A DNA stretch of 64,000 nt from contig DAHUXS010000021.1 in assembly GCA_027306995.1 (NCBI GenBank), positions 124,001-188,000 on the forward strand. Direction: 5' to 3'. The DNA comes from Lysobacter sp. GTDB lineage: Bacteria > Pseudomonadota > Gammaproteobacteria > Xanthomonadales > Xanthomonadaceae. Below the pieces are notes generated by a model that was given only the letters and a program-made list of their open reading frames with translations, ran no database searches and had not been told where the DNA came from. Each line of letters opens with the position of its first letter. Within the stretch, counting starts at the first letter, position 1. Shown piece by piece: positions 37,740 through 46,143 of this stretch. A program made the position numbers and the translations under genes.

Positions 37740-38531
37740 TCAGAAGTGGTAGACGAAAGCGATGCCTTCGCTCAATTGATTCCGTTGTCCGAACGATTTC
37801 ACCAACGGGCTGCGCGCAGGTTCGCCGAGCAGTCGCGCGTACTCGATGTTGGCGGCGATGCCCGTGTGCTGGCTGGTCGGCACGAAGATCTGGTATTGCA
37901 ACGACGCTTGCTGCCAGCTGGCGCCGGGACGCGTCGGCGACAGATTCAATTGTGACGATTGTGTTGCATCCAGTCCGAAACGTTCGCGATTCGATGCCGC
38001 GTTGGCGGCGCGCACGGAAAACTCGAAGCCGTGCTCGACGTATCTGAACATCTTCGGCAGGGTGATGTCGGTGTAGAGATCGGCATAGGCGCCATTGCCG
38101 CCTATCTCGCGCATCGCGCGACCGCCGATCGTCACCGTCTTGTTGATTTCGTTCTCGAGATAGCCGCCGGCAGCCAGGCGATCGTTGATGCGCTTGACCG
38201 TCGGCGAGAGTTGCGGACCGAGGTCGCCGCGCGAACGGCCCCAGACGATGTCGGCATACACACCGCCGTGCCAGTGCTTGCCGCGCACGATATCGACGGT
38301 GAGTCCATCGACCGATGAGAGCTCGGCCTTGCCGGGCAATTCGATATCGAAGAACGGAACGGCCTGCGTGCGCTGGTGCTTCGCGCCCAACCACGCCGGC
38401 AGGCGTTGCACGCCGGCGCCGACGGCGTAGACCGGCGCGTCCGATGCTTGCGGCGACTCTTGCGCCTGTGCGGTCAAGCTGCAGCCGGCAAGCGTGATGG
38501 CGAGCACGAAGGGGTGGGGAAACCTGTTCAT
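37740..38531 (-). CDS. MipA/OmpV family outer membrane protein
   Basis: A 263-residue outer membrane protein with a signal peptide (MNRFPHPFVLAITLAGCSLTA) and a C-terminal aromatic residue in FVYHF, the barrel-assembly signal. The N-terminal mature region GAGVQRLPAWLGAKHQRTQAVPFFDIEL and GGRAMREIGGNGAYADLY are typical of MipA/OmpV proteins, which scaffold murein enzymes or affect envelope stability. It is divergent from the HAD phosphatase gene over 140 bases. Confidence 0.87.
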   Translation of the reverse strand: MNRFPHPFVLAITLAGCSLTAQAQESPQASDAPVYAVGAGVQRLPAWLGAKHQRTQAVPFFDIELPGKAELSSVDGLTVDIVRGKHWHGGVYADIVWGRSRGDLGPQLSPTVKRINDRLAAGGYLENEINKTVTIGGRAMREIGGNGAYADLYTDITLPKMFRYVEHGFEFSVRAANAASNRERFGLDATQSSQLNLSPTRPGASWQQASLQYQIFVPTSQHTGIAANIEYARLLGEPARSPLVKSFGQRNQLSEGIAFVYHF

Positions 38532-38671
38532 GGCAGTGTGCTGTCGAGGTCCGCAAACTCTAGCCCAGGCGTGCGTCGCTGAACATTAAATCGCCGAAAT
38601 CAGGCTTGAAAGGCGTGCGAAAGGCGCGCTGACGATGCTGGCCGCGTGATTCAAGGTCAAAGGTCATCGTT

Positions 38672-39367
38672 GTGAGCAACTGGACCGTGCTGTGTGACTT
38701 CGACGGCACCATCAGCGTCGAAGACGTGATCGATTCATTGCTGGTGCGTTTCGGCGAACCCGGATGGGAAACGCTGGAGCGCGACTGGCGCGCGGGCCGC
38801 ATCGGTTCGCGCGAGTGCATGCAGGGACAAACCCGGCTGCTGCAGATGACGCGCGATCAACTGGATACGCATCTCGCCGAACTGTGGATCGATCCCGCGT
38901 TCCCGGCCTTCCATGCTGCCCTGCGCGCGCATGGCATTCCGATCCGCGTGGTCAGCGACGGACTCGATTACGCGATCCACAACATCCTCGCGCGTTTCGG
39001 CATGGACGATCTCGATGTCGTCGCCAACGCGCTGCGGCCGACCGCCGATCCGAAGCATTGGCGGCTGGAATCGCCGTTCAGCGCCGAAGGTTGCGGCAGC
39101 GGTACCTGCAAATGCGCGGTTGCACGGATGGCGCGCGAGCAGGGCCGCAAGACCCTGCTGATCGGCGATGGCGTCTCCGATTTCTGCGTCGCCGATCGTG
39201 CCGATTTCGTGTTCGCCAAGCATCGCTTGATCGAACACTGCCGCGCCGCCGGCATCCCCTACGTCCCGATCACCGGCTTCGCCGAGGCGCTGGAATGGCT
39301 GCCGCGGTTGTTGCGCGGCGATCTCGAATCCATCACCGAATACCTGGAGATCTCACATGTCGGCTAA
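38672..39367 (+). CDS. HAD-IB phosphatase, MtnX/SerB-like
   Basis: A 231-residue phosphatase with all HAD motifs: DFDGTIS (nucleophile Asp9), VVSDG (motif II Ser), and GDGVSDFCVADRADFVFAK (motif IV acidic pair). GSGTCKCAVARM resembles the cysteine-bearing cap region of MtnX-type enzymes, so a phosphorylated small metabolite is the likely substrate. No methionine-salvage genes are near, so that role is unlikely. It is the first gene of the ACP/ketosynthase cluster and overlaps the aminotransferase by 11 bases. Start is GTG. Confidence 0.82.
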   Translation: MSNWTVLCDFDGTISVEDVIDSLLVRFGEPGWETLERDWRAGRIGSRECMQGQTRLLQMTRDQLDTHLAELWIDPAFPAFHAALRAHGIPIRVVSDGLDYAIHNILARFGMDDLDVVANALRPTADPKHWRLESPFSAEGCGSGTCKCAVARMAREQGRKTLLIGDGVSDFCVADRADFVFAKHRLIEHCRAAGIPYVPITGFAEALEWLPRLLRGDLESITEYLEISHVG

Positions 39368-40778
39368 CCTCGCCGCGATCCAGTCCACCCGTCCCGGCGA
39401 CGGTTACGACGATGCCCAGCTTCTCGCCGACGAAGAGCTCTACAGCTCGCATGGCGATACCGTCCACTACGTCGATCCGCCGAAGATCTTCCACGGCTGC
39501 AACGGCAGCTACATGTACGACGGCGCCGGTATCCCCTACCTCGACCTGCAGATGTGGTATTCGGCCTGCAACTTCGGCTACGCCAATCCGCGCCTCAACG
39601 ATGCGTTGAAGCGCCAGATCGACACCTTGCCGCAGGTCGCCAGCCAGTACCTGCACCCGACCCGCATCGAACTCGCCAAGACCATCGCGCTCGACGCGCA
39701 GGCCAAGTTCGGTCGCAAGGGTCGCGTCCACTTCAACGTTGGCGGCGCGCAGGCGATCGAGGATTCGCTGAAGATCGTCCGCAATGCCAGCAACGGCAAG
39801 AGCCTGATGTTCGCCTTCGAGGGCGGCTATCACGGCCGTACGCTCGGTGCGTCGTCGATCACCTCGAGCTATCGCTATCGCCGCCGCTTCGGCCACTTCG
39901 GCGAGCGTGCGATGTTCATTCCGTTCCCGTACCCGTTCCGTCGTCCCAAGGGCATGACCGCGGACGAGTATTCCGATGCCTGCGTGCAGCGTTTCGAGCG
40001 CCTGTTCGAAACCGAATACAACGGCGTGTGGGATCCCAAGGTCAACCAGGCCGAATACGCTGCCTTCTACGTCGAGCCGATCCAGGGCACCGGCGGCTAT
40101 GTGATTCCGCCGCGCCACTTCTTCCGCGACCTGAAGAAGGTGCTCGACAAGTACGGCATCCTGCTGGTGGTCGATGAAATCCAGATGGGGTTCTGGCGCA
40201 CCGGCAAGCTGTGGTCGATCGAACACTTCGGCGTCGAGCCCGACGTGCTGGTGTTCGGCAAGGCGCTGACCAACGGTCTCAATCCGCTGTCTGGCCTGTG
40301 GGCGCGCGAAGAGTTGATCAATCCGACGATCTTCCCCGCGGGCTCGACCCACTCGACGTTCAACTCCAATCCGCTGGGCACCGCGCTCGGACTGGAAGTG
40401 ATGCGCCTCGGCAAGGACATGGATTACGAGCGCACGGTGCCGCTGAAGGGCGCGCATTTCCTCGACGGCCTGCGCGACTTGCAGAAGCGCCACCCGGAAA
40501 TTGGCGACGTCGATGGTCTCGGCCTGGCACTGCGCGCGGAAATCTGCGAAGCCGACGGCTTCACGCCGAATCGCGCACTGCTCGATCGCATGGTCGACAT
40601 CGGCCTGGCCGGCGACCTGCGCCACAACGGCCAGCCGATCGGTCTCGTGCTTGACGTCGGCGGCTGGTACAAGAACGTGATCACGCTGGCGCCGTCGCTC
40701 GACATCACGCACGAGGAGATCGATCTCGCGATCGCGCTGCTCGACCAGTTGCTGACTCGCGCCAAGGCGAGCACCTGA
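39357..40778 (+). CDS. Class III PLP-dependent aminotransferase
   Basis: A 473-residue fold-type I aminotransferase related to ornithine, diaminobutyrate and 4-aminobutyrate aminotransferases. The PLP-binding Lys is Lys302 (VFGKALTNGL), the Asp pairing with the pyridine nitrogen is Asp273 (VVDEIQMGF), and HFNVGGAQAIEDSLK and FEGGYHGRTLG bind the cofactor phosphate. The substrate is probably a terminal amine or keto group. GGAGA lies 6 bases before the ATG. It is coupled to the HAD gene and followed 24 bases later by the acyl carrier protein. Confidence 0.88.
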   Translation: MSANLAAIQSTRPGDGYDDAQLLADEELYSSHGDTVHYVDPPKIFHGCNGSYMYDGAGIPYLDLQMWYSACNFGYANPRLNDALKRQIDTLPQVASQYLHPTRIELAKTIALDAQAKFGRKGRVHFNVGGAQAIEDSLKIVRNASNGKSLMFAFEGGYHGRTLGASSITSSYRYRRRFGHFGERAMFIPFPYPFRRPKGMTADEYSDACVQRFERLFETEYNGVWDPKVNQAEYAAFYVEPIQGTGGYVIPPRHFFRDLKKVLDKYGILLVVDEIQMGFWRTGKLWSIEHFGVEPDVLVFGKALTNGLNPLSGLWAREELINPTIFPAGSTHSTFNSNPLGTALGLEVMRLGKDMDYERTVPLKGAHFLDGLRDLQKRHPEIGDVDGLGLALRAEICEADGFTPNRALLDRMVDIGLAGDLRHNGQPIGLVLDVGGWYKNVITLAPSLDITHEEIDLAIALLDQLLTRAKAST

Positions 40779-40802
40779 CATCGATTCCAAGAGGGAGGAA
40801 CC

Positions 40803-41072
40803 ATGAGCGACACACCGGACGAGAAAGCGATTTTCGACGAGATCGCGTCACAGATCGCGGTCAAGGCCAAGATCGATCTCGCGACCATCCATCCCGAGTC
40901 GACGCTGAAGGATATCGGCGTCAGTTCGCTGGACGCGATCGAGCTGCTGTTCGACATCGAAGAGCATTACGGCATCACGTTCCCCGACCAGGGGCCGAAC
41001 TTCGGCAGCGACACCGTGCAGCAACTGGTGAGCGTGGTGAAGGACGCGCTGGCGGCAAAGGCCCAGGGCTGA
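40803..41072 (+). CDS. Acyl carrier protein
   Basis: An 89-residue acidic, helical carrier protein. The phosphopantetheine site is Ser42 in IGVSSLDAIELLFDIE; a Ser replaces the usual Asp before it (DSL becomes SSL), which sets it apart from housekeeping AcpP. An excellent ribosome site, GAGGGAGGAA, precedes the ATG. It is followed after 4 bases by a ketosynthase gene, so it is a dedicated carrier for this cluster. Confidence 0.9.
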   Translation: MSDTPDEKAIFDEIASQIAVKAKIDLATIHPESTLKDIGVSSLDAIELLFDIEEHYGITFPDQGPNFGSDTVQQLVSVVKDALAAKAQG

Positions 41073-41076
41073 TTCC

Positions 41077-42291
41077 ATGAGCAGGCGGCGGGTCGTCATC
41101 ACCGGCATGGGCGCGGTGAGTCCCTTCGGCGTGGGCATTGCCCCGCTGTGGCAGGGATTGCGGGAAGGGCGCTCGGCGATCGCGCCGTTGCGCCATCCCG
41201 AGTCGGCGCGCGTGCGCATGAAAGTCGCCGCGCAATTGCCGGAAGACATCGACCTCGCCGCGATGATGAGCGAATCGATGCTGCCGTTGCTCGATCGCTG
41301 CTCGCAATTCGTCGTCGCCGCTTCGAACGAAGCCGTCAGCCAATGCGGCCTCGACCTGCGCGCCGAAGGCGATCGCATCGGCGCCATCATCGGTACCGGC
41401 ATCGGTGGCGTGACCTCGCACGACGAACAGAGCAAGCGCCTGTATGGCGAAGGCGCCGAGCGCATGCATCCGCTGACCATCGTCCGCACCATGGTCAACG
41501 CACCAGCTAGCCACGTCAGCATGGTGCATGGCCTGCGCGGCCCGGTGTTCTCGGTGTCGAGCGCCTGTGCGTCCGCCAACCACGCGGTGGCGCAGGCGCT
41601 GGCGGCGATCCGTTCCGGCGCGGCCGACGTGATGTTGACCGGCGGTACCGAAGCCTGCCTCACCTTCGGCTTGCTGAAGGCCTGGGATGCGATGCGCGTG
41701 ATCGCCGACGATACCTGCCGTCCGTTCAGCGCCAATCGCCGTGGCCTGGTGCTGGGCGAAGGCGCGGCAGTCTTCGTGCTGGAAGAAATGGAGCACGCGA
41801 AAGCGCGAGGCGCGACCATCCTCGCCGAACTCGCCGGCGCCGGGATGAGCGCGGACGCCGGCGACATCGTCGCGCCATCGGCGGAAGGCGCCGCACTGTC
41901 GATCACCCGTGCGTTGCAGGATGCCGAACTGGAAGCCGCGGATATCGGCTACATCAATGCGCACGGGACCGGCACGCTGGCCAATGACGCGACCGAGACC
42001 AAGGCGATCCGCATCGCACTCGGCGCGCACGCGCAAGGCATTCCGGTGACGTCGACCAAGTCGATGCACGGGCACGCATTGGGTGCGGCGGGTGCGCTGG
42101 AACTTGCAGCGATGGTGTCGGCGCTGGACGATCAGTTCGTGCCGCCGACCGCCAATTACGAGCAGGCCGATCCCGCCTGCGATCTCGATATCGTGCCGAA
42201 CGTCGGTCGTCCGGCAAAAATCCGCGCGGCGCTCAGCAATTCGTTCGCGTTCGGCGGGTTGAATGCGGTGCTGGCGGTGCGCCAGGCGTGA
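41077..42291 (+). CDS. Beta-ketoacyl-ACP synthase (FabF-type)
   Basis: A 404-residue thiolase-fold condensing enzyme. The catalytic triad is complete: Cys164 (SSACASANHAV), His296 (NAHGTGTLANDATE) and His333 (KSMHGHALGAAG), with Lys328. It would perform decarboxylative Claisen condensation on ACP-bound substrates. No ketoreductase or dehydratase is encoded nearby, so either the host fatty acid enzymes finish the chain or a beta-keto product is used directly. The stop overlaps the next start by 4 bases. Confidence 0.92.
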   Translation: MSRRRVVITGMGAVSPFGVGIAPLWQGLREGRSAIAPLRHPESARVRMKVAAQLPEDIDLAAMMSESMLPLLDRCSQFVVAASNEAVSQCGLDLRAEGDRIGAIIGTGIGGVTSHDEQSKRLYGEGAERMHPLTIVRTMVNAPASHVSMVHGLRGPVFSVSSACASANHAVAQALAAIRSGAADVMLTGGTEACLTFGLLKAWDAMRVIADDTCRPFSANRRGLVLGEGAAVFVLEEMEHAKARGATILAELAGAGMSADAGDIVAPSAEGAALSITRALQDAELEAADIGYINAHGTGTLANDATETKAIRIALGAHAQGIPVTSTKSMHGHALGAAGALELAAMVSALDDQFVPPTANYEQADPACDLDIVPNVGRPAKIRAALSNSFAFGGLNAVLAVRQA

Positions 42292-43358
42292 ACGCGGCGG
42301 TGCGCGCGATCGATGCCGACGCGCGCTGGATCGCCCAGCTCGAGCCGGAAGCGCTGATCCGCGCGTGGCTTGCGCATCCGCCCAGGGATTTCGTCGCCGG
42401 CACCGTTGCCGGGGTGCCGCGCTTCCGTGCCAGGTTCGACATCCTCACCACGCTTGAGCCGCCCTTGCTGCGCAAATTGCAGCGATGGCCAGGATTCAAT
42501 TGGTGGTCGCGGTGGTTGCGCTGGAACACCGAATTCGTTGGCTGCACGTCCAGCGAATATGCCTTGCTGCCGGTCGGCGTCGATGCGCGGGAACTCGCCG
42601 ACACCATCGTGCGCGATGCCGATCCGGATGCACGGCTGCTGATCGTCAAGGATCTGGCGCGCAATTCGCCATTGTTGAGCGATGGCGAGAATGCCGCCTG
42701 CGAATCGCTGATCACCGAACTGGAGGCGCGTGGCTTCGTGCTGCTGGAAGGCATGCCGCTGGCATGGGTGCCGCTCGACCACGCCAACGAGGACGACTAC
42801 CTGTCGCGGCTGTCGGCCTCCCGGCGCAAGGACATTCGCCGCAAACTGCGTTCGCGCAAGGACGTGGAAATCGAGGAGATCGCCTGCGGCGATCCCTGTT
42901 TCGCCGACGAGGCGACGATCGATGCCTTCCACCGGCTGTTCGCCAACGTCCATGCGCAGAGCGAGGTGCATTTCGACGAGCTGACGCGCGATTTCCTCGC
43001 GCAGCTGCTGCGCCAGCCTGAAGGCGATGGTGTCGTGTTCGTCTACCGGCGCGATGGCCGGATGATCGGCTGGAACCTGTGCTATCTCTGGCATGACATG
43101 CTGGTCGACAAATACGTCGGCTTCGCCTACCCGCAGGCGCGCGAGAACAATCTCTATGCCCTCAGCTGGATGCACAATCTGGAGTTCGCGCGCTTGCTGG
43201 GCCTGAAGCGCTACGTCGCCGGCTGGACCGATGCCGAGGCCAAGCGCCAGCTGGGCGCGCGCTTCACGATGACCTGGCACGCGGTGCGTCCACGGGGTTC
43301 CGCCCTGCGCTGGCTGCTCGGACGGATGCGCGGCCTGTTCGAAGGCACGCCGGCATGA
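42288..43358 (+). CDS. GNAT/FemAB-like acyltransferase (COG3146-type)
   Basis: A 356-residue protein with a C-terminal acyltransferase fold like that of COG3146 (labelled peptidogalycan biosynthesis) and FemAB proteins: SRLSASRRKDIRRKLRSRKDVEI, then VVFVYRRDGRMIGWNLCYLWHDMLVDKYVGF and NNLYALSWMHNLEFARLLGL. It probably transfers an acyl or aminoacyl group to an amine, fitting a carrier-protein cluster. GTG start in the overlap with the ketosynthase; 4-base overlap with the arginase-like gene. Confidence 0.75.
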   Translation: MNAAVRAIDADARWIAQLEPEALIRAWLAHPPRDFVAGTVAGVPRFRARFDILTTLEPPLLRKLQRWPGFNWWSRWLRWNTEFVGCTSSEYALLPVGVDARELADTIVRDADPDARLLIVKDLARNSPLLSDGENAACESLITELEARGFVLLEGMPLAWVPLDHANEDDYLSRLSASRRKDIRRKLRSRKDVEIEEIACGDPCFADEATIDAFHRLFANVHAQSEVHFDELTRDFLAQLLRQPEGDGVVFVYRRDGRMIGWNLCYLWHDMLVDKYVGFAYPQARENNLYALSWMHNLEFARLLGLKRYVAGWTDAEAKRQLGARFTMTWHAVRPRGSALRWLLGRMRGLFEGTPA

Positions 43359-44224
43359 GCGGACATGCTTCGAACGTGCCCCTCATCCTCGATCTCGACG
43401 ATTCGGTAGGCGATATCGGCCTCTCCGATCGTTTGCCGCTGCAGCACTGGCAGGAACGCTTGCGGTTTTCCTGCAGTCGGCGCGATTTGCGGCGCTTCGC
43501 CGACGCCGTCGCGCCGCTGCTGATGGCGACGCACGGCACGGTGCTGATGGGCAGCGGCGACTTCCATCACCTCAGCCTGCCTTTGGTCGAGTTGGCGGCG
43601 CGCCGCCGACCATTGCGCGTGGTCGTGCTCGACAATCATCCCGACAACATGCGCTTCCCGTTCGGCGTGCATTGCGGATCGTGGGTCGGGCGCGCGGCGG
43701 CGTTGCCTGGCGTGGTCGACGTCCACGTGCTGGGCATTTCGTCCGCCGACGCCGGCAGCAAGCATGTTTGGGAAAACCAGCTCGGTGCGTTGCGAAATGG
43801 TCGTGTGCATTACTGGTGCGTCGGTGTCGACACGTCGTGGGCCGGGACGCGCGGAATCACCACGCTGCGCAGTTTCGATTCGCCGCAACAGCTGCTCGCC
43901 GAATTCATTCCCGCCATGGCGAACGATCCGACGCCGGTCTATTTCTCGATCGACAAGGACGTGTTCGCGCCGGAAGTGGTGCATACCAACTGGGACCAAG
44001 GGCGGTTCCTGCTCGACGATGCGCTGGCGGTCATCGCGGCATTGAAGTCGAACATCGTCGCCAGCGACATCACCGGCGAGGTCTCCATGTATCGCTATCG
44101 CAGCCTGTTCAAGCGGCTGCTGAGCCGGCTCGACCAGCAGCCGGATCCGTCTCCGGACGAAATCGATGCATGGCAGCGCGAGCAGGCGGAAGTGAATCGC
44201 CAGCTGATCGCAGCGTTGGGCTAA
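43355..44224 (+). CDS. Arginase/agmatinase-fold hydrolase
   Basis: A 289-residue ureohydrolase-like protein. Metal-binding motifs are recognisable though divergent: GSGDFHHL (for GGDHS), VVLDNHPDNM with Asp93, His95 and Asp97 (for DAHxD), and FSIDKDVF with Asp200 and Asp202 (for SxDxD). It could release urea from a guanidino compound, or act on another amide or amidine as other members of the fold do. It is the last gene of the plus-strand operon; its TAA overlaps the TAG of the convergent aminotransferase. Confidence 0.75.
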   Translation: MSGHASNVPLILDLDDSVGDIGLSDRLPLQHWQERLRFSCSRRDLRRFADAVAPLLMATHGTVLMGSGDFHHLSLPLVELAARRRPLRVVVLDNHPDNMRFPFGVHCGSWVGRAAALPGVVDVHVLGISSADAGSKHVWENQLGALRNGRVHYWCVGVDTSWAGTRGITTLRSFDSPQQLLAEFIPAMANDPTPVYFSIDKDVFAPEVVHTNWDQGRFLLDDALAVIAALKSNIVASDITGEVSMYRYRSLFKRLLSRLDQQPDPSPDEIDAWQREQAEVNRQLIAALG

Positions 44225-45417
44225 CTCGCCTCGATCACCCGGCAGATCGCCTCGAAATCGCCATCGCCGAGCCGTGGGCTGTTGCTGATGGTGAGGCTGC
44301 GTGCGGCGAGATCGGCTGCGTTCGGACACTGTTGGCGCGGGACGATGTCGCGCAGTTCGGCGTAATCGGGCAGGGCGTGGATGAACATCCGGCTCACGCC
44401 GAGGCCGGAAGTCCACAGGCGATCGAGCACGGCGTCGCGTCGATGCTCGCTGTCCAATCGCACCAGCAAGATCGGCCAGACGCCGCGTTCGCCAGCCCGA
44501 TCCGCGTAGATGTGGATGCCGGGAATCGCGCGCAATCGTTCGAGGCGCGACAGCGCGCAAGCACGGCGTTCACCCAGGAATTGAGGCAGACGCTGTGCAG
44601 CATTCGCACCGACGTCTTGGCGCCATTCGCCCATGCGATGCAACGGCACTTCCAACGGGAAGCGGTCGCCGATCGCGCCGACGGGGTCATGACGCTTCAG
44701 GGCGCGACGCAAGGGCAGGCCATAGGCCCAGCGCATCGGCAGCGGGCGATAGAACAACGTGTAGCCGAACAGTTCGATGCAACGGCGACGCTCGAACGCC
44801 GCCTGCTTCGGCAAGTCGTCCTGCAGCGCCTGCATCGCGTCCAGCCATGCGGGATCGCGTGCAATGACCACACCACCTTCGTAAGTGGACAGGCCCTTGC
44901 CGGCAGCAAGACTGAAGAACCCGATGTCGCCCGCCAACCCGATGCCGCGGTCCTCGATGGTCGCGCCCAGCGATTGCGCCGCATCCTCGATCACTGTGAT
45001 GCCGGAGTCGGCAACGATGCGATTGACGGCAGCGACATCGGTAACGCGCCCGCCGAGATGCGTCGGAACCACCGCCAACACGCGATCGTCCAGCTGCGCA
45101 CGCAAGGCATCGGGATCGAAATCGAGACTGTCACGGGCGAGATCGGCAATGCGCAGTCGCAGGCCCAGCGCATGCACGGCGATCGCGACCAGCGGGCAGG
45201 TGAACGCCGGAACGACGACGACATCGCGGCGCGGTTGGCGCTGATGTGCGACGCGCAACGCCAGCATCAGCGCGGCAGTGCCGGAGCAGGTGACAAGCGC
45301 GCGTGCAGTGCCGAGTTGTGTCGACAATTCGCCTGGGAGATCACGCCGCGACGCGAACAGGTCGGACAGCCGTGGCGGCAGTCCGGCGGTCGGCGGGATT
45401 TCAGCCAGGCGTCGCAT
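44221..45417 (-). CDS. DegT/DnrJ/EryC1/StrS-type aminotransferase
   Basis: A 398-residue PLP enzyme. The Schiff-base Lys is Lys174 (SLAAGKGLSTYEGG), the cofactor Asp is Asp145 (VIEDAAQSLGA), and the N-terminal CSGTAALMLALR binds phosphate. Family members usually aminate keto-sugars such as UDP-4-keto sugars, as ArnB does. There is no sugar epimerase or dehydratase nearby, so another substrate is possible. It overlaps the upstream small transporter gene by 17 bases and converges on the arginase-like gene. Confidence 0.85.
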   Translation of the reverse strand: MRRLAEIPPTAGLPPRLSDLFASRRDLPGELSTQLGTARALVTCSGTAALMLALRVAHQRQPRRDVVVVPAFTCPLVAIAVHALGLRLRIADLARDSLDFDPDALRAQLDDRVLAVVPTHLGGRVTDVAAVNRIVADSGITVIEDAAQSLGATIEDRGIGLAGDIGFFSLAAGKGLSTYEGGVVIARDPAWLDAMQALQDDLPKQAAFERRRCIELFGYTLFYRPLPMRWAYGLPLRRALKRHDPVGAIGDRFPLEVPLHRMGEWRQDVGANAAQRLPQFLGERRACALSRLERLRAIPGIHIYADRAGERGVWPILLVRLDSEHRRDAVLDRLWTSGLGVSRMFIHALPDYAELRDIVPRQQCPNAADLAARSLTISNSPRLGDGDFEAICRVIEAS

Positions 45418-45802
45418 CAGTCGCGTCCGCGGTCTCCCGCGATTCCGATATCGCCAGCAATCCTATCCCGAGCACGATGACCAGTGCGCCCAGCAGTTGC
45501 AGCGGGGTGATGCGTTCGTGCAGCCACCAGGCGGACACCAGCAGTACGCTCACGACTTCCAGGTGCGACGCCGCGAAGGCAGGGCCGATCGGTGCGTCGC
45601 GCAACAGCCGCATCCAGGTCAGGAAGGCGCCGAGATAGCCGCATAGCCCAATCCATGTCCAGGGTTGTTCCGCAACACGCAGGATCCAAGTCAAATCTGT
45701 CGCAAATGGCAGCGCATGGTTGCCGGCGATCTTGAAACAGGTCTGCGCCAGCGTGTCGAAGGCCATCAGCGTGGGAAATCCGATCGCGTAGAGCTTCCTC
45801 AT
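45401..45802 (-). CDS. Four-helix EamA/SMR-type transporter subunit (second of a pair)
   Basis: A 133-residue protein with four membrane helices and the motif AFAASHLEVVSVLLVSAWWLHERITPLQLLGALVIVLGI of half-size EamA/SMR transporters. Together with the neighbouring 114-residue protein it forms a pair like ArnE/ArnF, which flip a lipid-linked aminosugar. It overlaps both its partner (4 bases) and the DegT gene (17 bases), so coordinated synthesis is likely. Confidence 0.8.
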   Translation of the reverse strand: MRKLYAIGFPTLMAFDTLAQTCFKIAGNHALPFATDLTWILRVAEQPWTWIGLCGYLGAFLTWMRLLRDAPIGPAFAASHLEVVSVLLVSAWWLHERITPLQLLGALVIVLGIGLLAISESRETADATDATPG

Positions 45803-46143
45803 GCGCCGATCCCCACCAGCGCCACGCCGATGCAGACCAGCAGGATGCCGCCGACACGCAACGGCGTGAGTTTTTCGCGGAAGAACAATCGCCCGCAGAT
45901 CATCACGACGACGATATTGATTGAGCCCAGCAGCACGCCGAGCGACAGCGGCACCTGCGACAGGAAGGCGATCCACACCAGGAATTCGCCCAGGTAACAC
46001 AGCAGGCCGAGCCACAGCATCGGTTGCCGGGCCAGTGCGCGCCAGCCGTTGTCGCCGTGGTGGGCGGCGGTCTTGAAGCAGAGTTGTCCGCCGGTATCGA
46101 GCGCGGCATTGGCGAGCCAGAGGGCGGTGGCCAGTGGCGTCAT
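45799..46143 (-). CDS. Four-helix EamA/SMR-type transporter subunit (first of a pair)
   Basis: A 114-residue protein with four predicted membrane helices; the sequence around LSLGVLLGSINIVVVMICGRLFFREKLTPLRVGGILLVCIG is characteristic of EamA/SMR half-transporters. It is a sister of the next gene (shared D-x-x-x-Q-x-CFK-x-A near residue 20 in both). ATG 46143 overlaps the hydrolase stop. Likely heterodimeric exporter or flippase. Confidence 0.8.
   Translation of the reverse strand: MTPLATALWLANAALDTGGQLCFKTAAHHGDNGWRALARQPMLWLGLLCYLGEFLVWIAFLSQVPLSLGVLLGSINIVVVMICGRLFFREKLTPLRVGGILLVCIGVALVGIGA

Noticed and set aside
38672..39367. HAD phosphatase as methionine-salvage MtnX or SerB
   Set aside because: No other methionine-salvage or serine-synthesis genes are near; context is the ACP cluster, so a specific symbol was withheld.
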